Assembly: GCF_013277415.1 (NCBI RefSeq)
Contig: NZ_VMMX01000003.1
Location: 39,520-75,317 of the forward strand
Length of the DNA stretch: 35,798 nt
Direction of reading: 5' to 3'
Source: Streptococcus sp. 68
GTDB taxonomy: Bacteria; Bacillota; Bacilli; Lactobacillales; Streptococcaceae
Shown here: piece after piece, positions 17,921-26,429 of the stretch
Position numbering within the stretch: the stretch's first letter is position 1
How the letters are laid out: each line of letters opens with the position of its first letter
Program-made: the position numbers and the translations under genes
The notes under the pieces: generated by a model
Seen by the model: the letters and a program-made list of their open reading frames with translations, nothing else
Databases searched by the model: none
What the model was told of the DNA's origin: nothing

Positions 17921-19633
17921 ATGAAGAAATTGAGATTTATTTTTTTAGTCCTGCTATTTTTCTTAGCTAGACCAGAGAGTGCAATGGCTAGTGATGGTAC
18001 TTGGCAAGGAAAACAATACCTGAAAGCAGACGGCAGTCAAGCAGCCAATGAGTGGGTCTTTGATGCTCATTATCAATCTTGGTTTTATATAAAAGAAGAT
18101 GCCAACTATGCTGAAAATGAATGGCTAAAACAAGGTGAAGACTATTTTTACCTCAAATCTGGTGGCTATATGGCTAAGTCAGAATGGGTAGAAGACAAGG
18201 GAGCCTTCTATTATCTTGACCAAAATGGAAAGATGAAAAGAAATGCTTGGCTAGGAGCTTCCTATGTCGGTGCAACAGGTGCCAAAGTAATAGAAGACTG
18301 GGTCTATGATTCTCAATACGACGCTTGGTTTTACATCAAAGCAGATGGACAACACGCAGAGAAAGAATGGCTCCAAATTAAAGGGAAGGACTATTATTTT
18401 AAATCTGGTGGTTATCTACTGACAAGTCAGTGGATTGACCAGGCTTATGTGAATGCCAGTGGTGCCAAAGTACAGCAAGGTTGGCTTTTTGACAAACAAT
18501 ACCAATCTTGGTTTTACATCAAAGAAAATGGAAATCATGCTGATAAAGAATGGATTTTCGAAAATGGTCACTATTATTATCTAAAATCTGGTGGCTATAT
18601 GGCAGCCAATGAATGGATTTGGGATAAGAAGTCATGGTTTTACCTCAAGTCTGATGGTAAAATGGCTGAGAAAGAATGGGTATACGATGCTAAAAGCCAA
18701 GCCTGGTACTACTTCAAATCTGGTGGCTACATGGCGAAAAATGAGACTGTAGATGGTTATCAGCTTGGAAGCGACGGTAAATGGCTTGGAGAAAAAGCTA
18801 CAAATGAAAATGCTGCTTATTATCAAGTCGTACCTGTCACAGCAAATGTTTATAATGCAGATGGTGAAAAGCTCTCCTATATATCGCAAGCTAGTGTCGT
18901 CTGGCTAGATAAGGATAGAAAAAGTGATGACAAGCGCCTGGCTATTACTATTTCTGGTTTGTCAGGCTATATGAAAACAGAAGATTTACAAGCACTAGAT
19001 GCTAGTAAGGACTTTATCCCTTATTATGAGAGTGATGGACACCGTCTTTATCACTATGTGACTCAGAATGCTAGTATCCCAGTAGCTTCTCATCTTTCTG
19101 ATATGGAAGTAGGCAAGAAATATTATTCGGCAGATGGGCTGCATTTTGATGGTTTTAACCTTGAAAATCCCTTCCTTTTCAAAAATTTGACAGAGGCTAC
19201 AAACTACAGTGCTGAAGACTTGGATAAGGTATTTAGTCTGTTAAATATTGACAATAGTCTCTTGGAAAATAAGGGAGCCACCTTTAAGGAAGCCGAAGAA
19301 CATTACCATATCAATGCCCTCTACCTCCTTGCCCATAGTGCCTTAGAAAGTGACTGGGGAAGAAGTAAGATTGCCAAAGATAAGAATAATTTCTTTGGAA
19401 TTACAGCCTATGACACAACACCTTACCTTTCTGCCAAGACATTTGATGATGTGGATAAGGGAATTTTAGGTGCAACCAAGTGGATTAAGGAAAATTATAT
19501 CGATAGGGGTAGAACTTTCCTTGGAAATAAGGCGTCTGGTATGAATGTGGAATATGCCTCTGACCCTTATTGGGGCGAAAAAATTGCTAGTGTGATGATG
19601 AAAATCAACGAGAAACTAGGTGGCAAAGATTAG
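17921..19633 (+). CDS. lytB: Choline-binding endo-beta-N-acetylglucosaminidase LytB
   Basis: Secreted murein hydrolase that separates daughter cells and is held on choline-bearing teichoic acids. The 570-residue protein has a signal peptide (MKKLRFIFLVLLFFLA to about residue 27). About 13 choline-binding repeats follow, with WFYIK, YYLKSGGYMA and NEW motifs (about 30-295), then an SH3-like region and a C-terminal GH73 catalytic domain with Glu476 in HSALESDWG. ATG 17921 has AGAGGAAG at proper distance. Remembered pneumococcal LytB forms are longer (over 650 residues), so this copy appears to have fewer repeats. Confidence 0.93.
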   Translation: MKKLRFIFLVLLFFLARPESAMASDGTWQGKQYLKADGSQAANEWVFDAHYQSWFYIKEDANYAENEWLKQGEDYFYLKSGGYMAKSEWVEDKGAFYYLDQNGKMKRNAWLGASYVGATGAKVIEDWVYDSQYDAWFYIKADGQHAEKEWLQIKGKDYYFKSGGYLLTSQWIDQAYVNASGAKVQQGWLFDKQYQSWFYIKENGNHADKEWIFENGHYYYLKSGGYMAANEWIWDKKSWFYLKSDGKMAEKEWVYDAKSQAWYYFKSGGYMAKNETVDGYQLGSDGKWLGEKATNENAAYYQVVPVTANVYNADGEKLSYISQASVVWLDKDRKSDDKRLAITISGLSGYMKTEDLQALDASKDFIPYYESDGHRLYHYVTQNASIPVASHLSDMEVGKKYYSADGLHFDGFNLENPFLFKNLTEATNYSAEDLDKVFSLLNIDNSLLENKGATFKEAEEHYHINALYLLAHSALESDWGRSKIAKDKNNFFGITAYDTTPYLSAKTFDDVDKGILGATKWIKENYIDRGRTFLGNKASGMNVEYASDPYWGEKIASVMMKINEKLGGKD

Positions 19634-19670
19634 TCCTATAATTGGATATGATTTGAGTGAATATTATGTT

Positions 19671-19705
19671 AAAAATCCTGATTTCAAGTAAAATCAGGAT
19701 TTTTT
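19671..19705. terminator. Bidirectional terminator between lytB and pavA
   Basis: AAAAATCCTGATTT (19671-19684) pairs with AAATCAGGATTTTT (19691-19704). The A and T flanks serve both strands. The pavA stop codon (TGA, complement of 19694-19696) lies within the stem. Confidence 0.92.
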
Positions 19706-21349
19706 CATGGATGCAATTTTTTCGGGATCTGGTGTGACACGGAGGGTCTTTTGTCCGGTATAGGTTACAAAGCCGGGTTTTCCACCAGTCGGTTTGTTGA
19801 GTTTCTTGATTTCAATCATATCTACCTGAACCAGATTTGACAGGCGCCCTTGAGAGAAGTAGGCAGCTAACTCTGCTGCGTCTGTCTTGACTTCATCAGA
19901 TGGGTCAAGATTTCCTGAGATGACAACATGGCTTCCAGGAATGTCCTTGGCATGGAACCAAAGTTCCTCCTTGCGTGCCATTTTAAAGGTTAGCTCCTCG
20001 TTTTGTAGGTTGTTTCGGCCGACATAGATGATGGTTTTGCCATCGCTTGCTAGATACTGTTCTGGTTTTTTACGTTTTTGGGTTTTCTCCCGCTGTCTTC
20101 TGCGGATAAAACCAGTTTGAATCAATTCTTCACGGATTTCAGCGATTTCTTCCAGTCCAGCTTGGTTGAGGACGGTTTCTACACTTTCCAGATAGAGAAT
20201 GGTTGCCTTGGTTTCCTCAATCAGATCAGTCAAGTATTTGACAGCTTCTTTGAGTTTCTGATACCGTTTAAAATAGCGTTGGGCATTCTGGTTGGGTGTT
20301 AGAGCTTTATCCAGCGCAATTGTGACAGGTTGATTAGTGTAGTAGTTGTCTAGGATAACCTGGTCTTGGTCGTTAGGCACTTGGTGGAGGAAGGTTGTCA
20401 GCAATTCTCCTTTTTGACGAAATTCTTCAGCGTTGTCTGTCGCCAGTAACTCTTTTTCTTGTTTTTTAAGCTTATGACGATTTTTTTGAAGTTCATTTTC
20501 AACACGGCGAATGAGTTCACTGGCTTGCTGTTTGACACGGTCGCGCTCAGCCTTATCCTTGTAGTAGGTGTCCAACAAATCAGAAAGACTGGTAAATGGT
20601 TCTCCCATCTGATTTGCAAAAGGAACTGGGCTGAAGGAAGTCTCAGTCAAGCATGGTTTGGTTTCCTGATTGAAAAAGTTTCGGAAAGCGGAAAGTTTTT
20701 CACTAACCAGTATCCTTTCCAATTCATTTGCCGTATCGCGTCCCAGACCTTGAAAGAGGATTTGAAGGTTTTTAGCTGTCGTTTCCTGTGTTTGTAGGAT
20801 TTCAAAGAGCTTTTCATCCTTGATCGTAAAAGGATTGAGAGATTCCGTACCTGGCGGAGCGATATAGGTCGACCCAGGAAGCAAGGTGCGGTAGCTATTT
20901 TGTGAAAAGCCGACGTGTTTGATAACTTCGAGGATTTTATGACTGCTTTTATCGACCAGTAGAATATTACTGTGTTTACCCATAATCTCGATAATCAAGG
21001 TAGCCTGGATATGGTCTCCAATCTCGTTTTTATTGGAAACTGTCATTTCCACAATACGGTCATTTTCCACTTGCTCGATCGACTCAATCAGGGCACCCTG
21101 CAAATATTTTCTCAAAACCATGATAAAGGTAGAGGGTTGGGCTGGATTTTCAAAAGTTGTTTGGGTCAGCTGAATGCGTCCAAAAACAGGATGGGCAGAA
21201 AGGAGCAGGCGATGGCTTTGGCGATTGCTGCGGATTTGCAAGACTAATTCTTGTTCAAAAGGCTGATTGATTTTCTGGATGCGACCATTCACTAACTCTC
21301 TTCGCAATTCCTCAACCATGTGGTGTAAAAAAAATCCGTCAAATGACAT
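19694..21349 (-). CDS. pavA: PavA, fibronectin-binding / RqcH-type NFACT protein
   Basis: Orthologue of the pneumococcal adherence factor PavA. The family is also RqcH, which in Bacillus subtilis recruits alanyl-tRNA to stalled 50S subunits and adds alanine tails. The 551-residue protein has an NFACT-N domain with Asp97-Arg98 in VENDRIVEM, a middle helical coiled coil (about 270-420, RRVENELQKNRHKLKKQEKE), and NFACT-R (LWFHAKDIPGSHVVI). I start at the ATG with its first base at 21349, behind AAGGAGAG on the minus strand. There is no signal peptide, so surface export is not explained by sequence. Confidence 0.94.
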   Translation of the reverse strand: MSFDGFFLHHMVEELRRELVNGRIQKINQPFEQELVLQIRSNRQSHRLLLSAHPVFGRIQLTQTTFENPAQPSTFIMVLRKYLQGALIESIEQVENDRIVEMTVSNKNEIGDHIQATLIIEIMGKHSNILLVDKSSHKILEVIKHVGFSQNSYRTLLPGSTYIAPPGTESLNPFTIKDEKLFEILQTQETTAKNLQILFQGLGRDTANELERILVSEKLSAFRNFFNQETKPCLTETSFSPVPFANQMGEPFTSLSDLLDTYYKDKAERDRVKQQASELIRRVENELQKNRHKLKKQEKELLATDNAEEFRQKGELLTTFLHQVPNDQDQVILDNYYTNQPVTIALDKALTPNQNAQRYFKRYQKLKEAVKYLTDLIEETKATILYLESVETVLNQAGLEEIAEIREELIQTGFIRRRQREKTQKRKKPEQYLASDGKTIIYVGRNNLQNEELTFKMARKEELWFHAKDIPGSHVVISGNLDPSDEVKTDAAELAAYFSQGRLSNLVQVDMIEIKKLNKPTGGKPGFVTYTGQKTLRVTPDPEKIASMKKS

Positions 21350-21379
21350 CGTTCTCTCCTTGTGATTGTATTCCATAGT

Positions 21380-21388
21380 ATTATATCA
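21380..21388 (-). promoter_or_regulatory. Extended -10 promoter for pavA
   Basis: On the minus strand TGATATAAT occupies 21388-21380, a perfect TATAAT with the TGN extension, about 30 nt before the pavA ATG. It is divergent from the ybeY promoter. Confidence 0.65.
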
Positions 21389-21415
21389 AAAAGGTAGAAT
21401 AAAATCATGGAAATG

Positions 21416-21424
21416 TGGTATAAT
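21416..21424 (+). promoter_or_regulatory. Extended -10 promoter for ybeY-dgkA-era
   Basis: TGGTATAAT at 21416-21424, 30 nt before the ybeY ATG. No clear -35 is visible. Confidence 0.65.
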
Positions 21425-21453
21425 AAAGCCAAGTAAAGAGAAACGAGAAGCAC

Positions 21454-21951
21454 ATGTATATTGAAATGGTAGATGAAACTGGTCAAGTTTCAAAAGAAAT
21501 GTTGCAACAAACCCAAGAAATTTTGGAATTTGCAGCCCAAAAATTAGGAAAAGAAGACAAGGAAATGGCAGTCACTTTTGTGACCAACGAGCGTAGCCAT
21601 GAACTCAATCTAGAGTACCGTGACACCGACCGTCCGACAGATGTTATCAGCCTTGAGTATAAACCAGAGTTGGAAATTGCCTTTGATGAGGAAGATTTGC
21701 TTGAAAATCCGGAATTGGCAGAGATGATGTCTGAGTTTGATGCCTATATTGGGGAACTATTCATCTCTATCGATAAGGCTCATGAGCAGGCCGAGGAATA
21801 TGGCCATAGCTTTGAGCGTGAGATGGGCTTCTTGGCAGTACACGGCTTTTTACATATCAACGGCTATGATCACTACACTCCGGAAGAAGAAGCGGAGATG
21901 TTCGGTTTACAAGAAGAAATTTTGACAGCCTATGGACTCACAAGACAATAA
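21454..21951 (+). CDS. ybeY: Endoribonuclease YbeY (rRNA maturation)
   Basis: Metal-dependent single-strand RNase required for 16S rRNA 3'-end maturation and ribosome quality control. The 165-residue protein has the UPF0054 zinc triad H130, H134 and H140 in [11 protein letters not shown], and TDVISLEY upstream. Start ATG 21454 has a modest GAGAAG-like ribosome site. Its 3' end overlaps dgkA by 20 nt, and era follows, the common ybeY-dgkA-era block of Firmicutes. Confidence 0.95.
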   Translation: MYIEMVDETGQVSKEMLQQTQEILEFAAQKLGKEDKEMAVTFVTNERSHELNLEYRDTDRPTDVISLEYKPELEIAFDEEDLLENPELAEMMSEFDAYIGELFISIDKAHEQAEEYGHSFEREMGFLAVHGFLHINGYDHYTPEEEAEMFGLQEEILTAYGLTRQ

Positions 21952-22327
21952 ACGAAAATGGAAAAATCGTGACCTGATATCCAGTTTAGAATTTGCCCTC
22001 ACAGGAATTTTTACTGCCATCAAGGAAGAACGCAATATGCGAAAACATGCAGTGACGGCTCTTGTAGTCATTCTTGCAGGTTTTGTTTTTCAGGTGTCAC
22101 GAATCGAATGGCTCTTTCTCCTATTGAGCATTTTCTTGGTAGTAGCCTTTGAAATTATCAACTCTGCTATTGAAAATGTGGTGGATTTGGCCAGTCACTA
22201 TCACTTTTCCATGCTGGCTAAAAATGCCAAGGATATGGCGGCTGGCGCGGTATTGGTGGTCTCTCTTTTCGCAGCCTTAACAGGCGCATTGATTTTTCTC
22301 CCACGAATCTGGGACTTAATATTTTAA
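21932..22327 (+). CDS. dgkA: Undecaprenol/diacylglycerol kinase DgkA family
   Basis: Small membrane kinase; Gram-positive members phosphorylate undecaprenol to recycle the lipid carrier of wall synthesis. The 131-residue protein has an N-terminal amphipathic part, three hydrophobic helices (near 45-60, 65-82 and 105-125) and the catalytic motif [13 protein letters not shown] followed by [10 protein letters not shown]. It overlaps ybeY by 20 nt and precedes era by 16 nt. The choice between lipid substrates follows the family, not this sequence. Confidence 0.93.
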   Translation: MDSQDNKRKWKNRDLISSLEFALTGIFTAIKEERNMRKHAVTALVVILAGFVFQVSRIEWLFLLLSIFLVVAFEIINSAIENVVDLASHYHFSMLAKNAKDMAAGAVLVVSLFAALTGALIFLPRIWDLIF

Positions 22328-22343
22328 ACAGTAAGAGGAAATT

Positions 22344-23243
22344 ATGACTTTTAAATCAGGCTTTGTAGCCATTTTAGGACGCCCCAATGTTGGGAAGTCA
22401 ACCTTTTTAAATCACGTTATGGGGCAAAAGATTGCCATCATGAGTGATAAAGCGCAGACAACGCGTAACAAAATCATGGGGATTTACACCACTGATAAGG
22501 AGCAAATCGTTTTTATCGACACACCAGGGATTCACAAACCTAAAACGGCTCTCGGAGATTTCATGGTTGAGTCTGCCTACAGTACCCTTCGCGAAGTGGA
22601 TACCGTTCTTTTCATGGTGCCTGCTGATGAAGCGCGTGGCAAAGGGGACGATATGATTATCGAACGCCTCAAGTCTGCCAAGGTTCCTGTGATTTTGGTG
22701 GTGAATAAAATCGATAAGGTCCATCCAGACCAGCTCTTGTCTCAGATTGATGACTTCCGAAATCAGATGGACTTCAAGGAAATCGTTCCAATCTCAGCTC
22801 TTCAAGGGAATAACGTCTCTCGTCTAGTGGATATTTTGAGTGAAAATTTGGACGAAGGTTTCCAATATTTCCCGTCTGATCAAATCACAGACCATCCAGA
22901 ACGTTTCTTGGTTTCAGAAATGGTTCGCGAGAAAGTTTTGCACCTAACTCGTGAAGAGATTCCGCATTCTGTTGCAGTAGTTGTGGATTCTATGAAACGA
23001 GACGAAGAGACAGACAAGGTTCACATCCGTGCAACCATCATGGTCGAGCGCGATAGCCAAAAAGGGATTATCATCGGTAAAGGTGGTGCTATGCTTAAGA
23101 AAATCGGTAGCATGGCCCGTCGTGATATTGAACTCATGCTAGGAGACAAGGTCTTCCTAGAAACATGGGTCAAGGTCAAGAAAAACTGGCGCGATAAAAA
23201 GCTAGATTTGGCTGACTTTGGCTATAATGAAAAAGAATACTAA
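22344..23243 (+). CDS. era: GTPase Era
   Basis: Essential GTPase that binds the 3' end of 16S rRNA during 30S assembly. The 299-residue protein has G1 GRPNVGKS (12-19), G3 DTPG, G4 NKID, and a C-terminal KH domain with [24 protein letters not shown] precedes the ATG. A hairpin terminator follows at 23246-23276. Together with ybeY just upstream it forms a ribosome-maturation unit. Confidence 0.97.
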   Translation: MTFKSGFVAILGRPNVGKSTFLNHVMGQKIAIMSDKAQTTRNKIMGIYTTDKEQIVFIDTPGIHKPKTALGDFMVESAYSTLREVDTVLFMVPADEARGKGDDMIIERLKSAKVPVILVVNKIDKVHPDQLLSQIDDFRNQMDFKEIVPISALQGNNVSRLVDILSENLDEGFQYFPSDQITDHPERFLVSEMVREKVLHLTREEIPHSVAVVVDSMKRDEETDKVHIRATIMVERDSQKGIIIGKGGAMLKKIGSMARRDIELMLGDKVFLETWVKVKKNWRDKKLDLADFGYNEKEY

Positions 23244-23245
23244 GT

Positions 23246-23276
23246 AGAGGTGGGCTCATGCCTGCTTCTTGTTTTT
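23246..23276 (+). terminator. Terminator between era and mutM
   Basis: AGAGGTGGGC (23246-23255) pairs with GCCTGCTTCT (23260-23269) with three G-U pairs and a TCAT loop, followed by TGTTTTT. It ends 5 nt before the mutM ribosome site. Confidence 0.65.
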
Positions 23277-23291
23277 ACAGAAGGAGGACTT

Positions 23292-24116
23292 ATGCCTGAA
23301 TTACCTGAGGTTGAAACCGTTCGACGTGGCTTGGAAAAATTGATTATAGGAAAGAAGATTTCGAGTGTAGAAATTCGCTATCCCAAGATGATTAAGACAG
23401 ATTTGGACGAGTTTCAAAAGGAAGTACCTGGTCAAGTTGTTGAGTCAATGGGACGTCGTGGCAAGTATTTGCTTTTCTACCTGACAGACAAGGTCTTGAT
23501 TTCCCATCTGCGGATGGAGGGCAAGTATTTTTATTATCCAGATCAAGTGCCAGAACGCAAGCATGCCCATGTTTTCTTTCAGTTTGAGGATGGTGGCACG
23601 CTTGTTTATGAGGATGTTCGCAAGTTTGGTACTATGGAACTCTTGGAGCCTGACCTTTTAGACGCCTATTTTATTTCTAAAAAATTAGGTCCTGAACCAA
23701 GCGAACAAGACTTTGATTTGCAGGTCTTTCAAGCTGCCCTATCCAAGTCTAAAAAGCCTATCAAATCCCATCTTTTAGACCAGACCTTGGTAGCTGGACT
23801 TGGCAATATCTATGTGGATGAGGTTCTCTGGCGAGCTCAGGTTCATCCAGCTAGACCTTCCCAGACTTTGACAGCAGAGGAAGCGACTGCCATTCATGAC
23901 CAGACTATTGCTGTTTTGGGCCAGGCTGTTGAAAAAGGTGGTTCCACCATTAGGACCTATACCAATGCCTTTGGTGAAGATGGAACCATGCAGGATTTTC
24001 ATCAGGTCTATGATAAGACTGGTCAAGAATGTGTACGCTGTGGTACCATCATTGAGAAAATCCAACTAGGCGGACGAGGCACCCATTTTTGTCCTCAGTG
24101 TCAAAGGAGGGACTGA
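23292..24116 (+). CDS. mutM: Formamidopyrimidine-DNA glycosylase
   Basis: Removes 8-oxoguanine and other oxidised purines from DNA and nicks the strand. The 274-residue protein starts with the catalytic PELPEVET (the proline is the nucleophile after Met removal), holds [19 protein letters not shown] and the H2TH region, and ends with a four-cysteine zinc finger, CVRCG to FCPQC. AAGGAGG is 4-10 nt before ATG 23292; an upstream in-frame ATG would translate the era terminator. The stop shares its A with the coaE start. Confidence 0.96.
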   Translation: MPELPEVETVRRGLEKLIIGKKISSVEIRYPKMIKTDLDEFQKEVPGQVVESMGRRGKYLLFYLTDKVLISHLRMEGKYFYYPDQVPERKHAHVFFQFEDGGTLVYEDVRKFGTMELLEPDLLDAYFISKKLGPEPSEQDFDLQVFQAALSKSKKPIKSHLLDQTLVAGLGNIYVDEVLWRAQVHPARPSQTLTAEEATAIHDQTIAVLGQAVEKGGSTIRTYTNAFGEDGTMQDFHQVYDKTGQECVRCGTIIEKIQLGGRGTHFCPQCQRRD

Positions 24117-24721
24117 TGGGAAAAATCATTGGAATCACTGGGGGAATTGCCTCTGGTAAGTCAACTGTGACAAATTTTCTAAGAAAGCAAGGCTTTCAAG
24201 TAGTGGATGCCGACGCAGTCGTCCACCAACTACAGAAACCTGGTGGTCGTCTGTTTAAGGCTCTAGTCCAGCACTTTGGGCAAGAAATCATCCTTGCAAA
24301 CGAAGAACTCAATCGCCCTCTCCTAGCTAGTCTCATCTTTTCAAATCCTGAAGAACGGGAATGGTCTAGGATAACTCAAGGAGAGATTATCCGTGAGGAA
24401 CTAGCTACGTTGAGAGACCAGTTTGCTCAGACAGAAGAGATTTTCTTCATGGATATTCCCCTACTTTTTGAGCAGGACTACAGCGCTTGGTTTGATGAGA
24501 CTTGGTTGGTCTATGTGGACCGAGATGTCCAAGTAGAACGCTTAATGAAAAGGGACCACTTGTCCAAAGATGAAGCTGAGTTTCGTCTGGCAGCCCAGTG
24601 GCCTTTAGAGAAAAAGAAAGATTTGGCTAGCAAAATTCTTGATAATAATGGCGATCAGAGTCAGCTTCTAACTCAAGTGCTTACCTTTCTTGAGGGAGGT
24701 AAGCAAGATGACAGAGATTAA
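24116..24721 (+). CDS. coaE: Dephospho-CoA kinase
   Basis: Final step of coenzyme A synthesis, phosphorylating the 3'-OH of dephospho-CoA. The 201-residue protein has the P-loop GGIASGKST (9-17), DADAVVHQL and a lid region around LMKRDHLSKDEAEFRL. AAAGGAGG lies just before ATG 24116, which overlaps the mutM stop by one base. Its 3' end overlaps pmrA by 14 nt, so mutM, coaE, pmrA and rpmG are read as one coupled run. Confidence 0.95.
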   Translation: MGKIIGITGGIASGKSTVTNFLRKQGFQVVDADAVVHQLQKPGGRLFKALVQHFGQEIILANEELNRPLLASLIFSNPEEREWSRITQGEIIREELATLRDQFAQTEEIFFMDIPLLFEQDYSAWFDETWLVYVDRDVQVERLMKRDHLSKDEAEFRLAAQWPLEKKKDLASKILDNNGDQSQLLTQVLTFLEGGKQDDRD

Positions 24722-25907
24722 CTGGAAGGATAATCTGCGTATTGCCTGGTTTGGTAATTTTCTGACAGGAGCCAGTATTTCCTTGGTTGTGCCTTTTATG
24801 CCCATCTTTGTGGAAAATTTAGGTGTAGGGAGTGATCAAGCTGCTTTTTATGCAGGCTTAGCTATTTCTGTCTCTGCTATTTCCGCGGCGCTCTTTTCTC
24901 CTATCTGGGGGATTCTTGCTGACAAATACGGCCGAAAACCCATGATGATTCGTGCTGGGCTTGCCATGACCATTACTATGGGAGGCTTATCCTTTGTCCC
25001 AAATATCTATTGGCTAATCTTTCTTCGTTTACTGAATGGTGTATTTGCGGGTTTTGTTCCCAATGCAACAGCTCTGATAGCCAGTCAGGTTCCCAAGGAG
25101 AAATCAGGCTCTGCCTTAGGTACTTTGTCTACAGGCGTAGTTGCAGGTACTCTAACTGGTCCCTTTATCGGGGGATTTATTGCAGAATTATTTGGCATTC
25201 GTACAGTTTTCCTACTGGTTGGTAGTTTTCTGTTTTTAGCTGCTGTTTTGACTATTTGCTTTATCAAGGAAGATTTTCAACCAGTAGCCAAGGAAAAGGC
25301 CATCCCAACAAAGGAATTATTTACATCAGTTAAATATCCCTATCTTTTGGTCAACCTCTTTCTGACCAGTTTTGTCATCCAATTTTCTGCCCAATCAATC
25401 GGCCCTATCTTAGCTCTGTATGTACGTGATTTAGGCCAGACAGAGAATCTTCTTTTTGTATCTGGTTTGATTGTATCCAGTATGGGCTTTTCCAGTATGA
25501 TGAGTGCAGGAGTCATGGGAAAGCTAGGTGACAAGGTGGGCAACCATCGCCTCTTGGTTGTAGCCCAGTTTTATTCAGTTATCATCTATCTCCTCTGTGC
25601 CAATGCCTCTAGCCCCCTCCAACTAGGACTCTATCGTTTCCTCTTTGGCTTGGGAACTGGTGCGCTGATACCTGGGGTCAATGCCCTTCTCAGCAAGATG
25701 ACGCCCAAAGCTGGTATTTCGAGGGTCTTTGCCTTCAATCAGGTATTCTTTTATCTGGGAGGTGTCGTTGGGCCCATGTCAGGTTCTGCAGTAGCAGGTC
25801 AATTTGGCTACCATGCAGTATTTTATGCGACAAGCCTTTGTGTTGCCTTTAGTTGTCTCTTTAACCTTCTTCAATTTCGAACATTATTAAAAGTAAAGGA
25901 AATCTAG
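24708..25907 (+). CDS. pmrA: Major facilitator multidrug efflux protein PmrA
   Basis: A 399-residue, 12-helix major facilitator protein. Motif A-like [13 protein letters not shown] lies between helices 2 and 3, and [20 protein letters not shown] fits the drug-antiporter motif C region of helix 5. In pneumococcus PmrA is linked to efflux of fluoroquinolones and dyes. GGGAGG is spaced 8 nt from ATG 24708. It overlaps coaE by 14 nt, and its stop shares a base with the rpmG GTG. Confidence 0.92.
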
Positions 25908-26056
25908 TGCGAGTAAAAATTAATCTCAAATGCTCCTCTTGTGGCAGTATCAATTACCTAACCAGTAAAAATTCAAAAACCCATCCAGACAAGATTGAGG
26001 TTTTAAAGTATTGTCCCAAGGAAAGAAAAGTAACCCTACATCTTGAATCTAAGTAG
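25907..26056 (+). CDS. rpmG: 50S ribosomal protein L33
   Basis: A 49-residue basic protein with bL33 features: [12 protein letters not shown] at the start, an INYLTSKN segment, [14 protein letters not shown] and the C-terminal HLESK. Cysteines C9 and C12 form one CxxC pair. The second pair is reduced to C36 with KER after it, so it looks like a zinc-independent or intermediate form. It starts at GTG 25907, whose G is the last base of the pmrA stop, with AAGGAA about 6 nt upstream. Confidence 0.9.
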
Positions 26057-26071
26057 ATTTTATGGTAAAAT
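26043..26071 (+). promoter_or_regulatory. Promoter for secG within the rpmG 3' end
   Basis: TTGAAT at 26043-26048 and TAAAAT at 26066-26071, with a 17-nt spacer and a TGG extension before the -10. Confidence 0.65.
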
Positions 26072-26095
26072 AATAGGGATTTTAAGGAGTTTGAT

Positions 26096-26329
26096 ATGTA
26101 TAACCTATTATTAACCATTTTATTAGTATTATCTGTTGTGATTGTGATTGCGATTTTCATGCAACCAACCAAAAACCAATCCAGCAATGTATTTGATGCC
26201 AGCTCAGGTGATTTGTTTGAACGCAGTAAAGCACGCGGTTTTGAAGCTGTAATGCAGCGTTTGACAGGGATTTTAGTCTTTTTCTGGCTAGCCATTGCCT
26301 TAGCATTGACGGTATTATCAAGTAGATAA
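26096..26329 (+). CDS. secG: Preprotein translocase subunit SecG
   Basis: Small membrane subunit of the SecYEG channel. The 77-residue protein has two hydrophobic helices (about 2-21 and 56-74) joined by a hydrophilic loop with MQPTKNQSS and the family-typical LFERSKARGFEAVMQRLT. AAGGAG lies 8 nt before the ATG. It precedes rnr and smpB, the secG-rnr-smpB order seen in many Firmicutes. Confidence 0.94.
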   Translation: MYNLLLTILLVLSVVIVIAIFMQPTKNQSSNVFDASSGDLFERSKARGFEAVMQRLTGILVFFWLAIALALTVLSSR

Positions 26330-26338
26330 GAAAATAAT

Positions 26339-26366
26339 GGGCAGGACTAGGTCTTTGCCTCTTTTT
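26339..26366 (+). terminator. Possible terminator after secG
   Basis: GGCA and TGCC arms around an inner AGGAC/GTCTT-like pairing, followed by CTTTTT. The stem is imperfect, so partial read-through into rnr is likely. Confidence 0.5.
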
Positions 26367-26429
26367 ATTTTTAAAAGATATTTGAGAAGGTTTTACAGTA
26401 AAAGAAAATAAAAAATCTAGAAAGAAAAT

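Noticed and set aside
23250..23291. N-terminal extension of MutM
   Set aside because: It would read through the era terminator, and the catalytic Pro must be residue 2, as given by ATG 23292.
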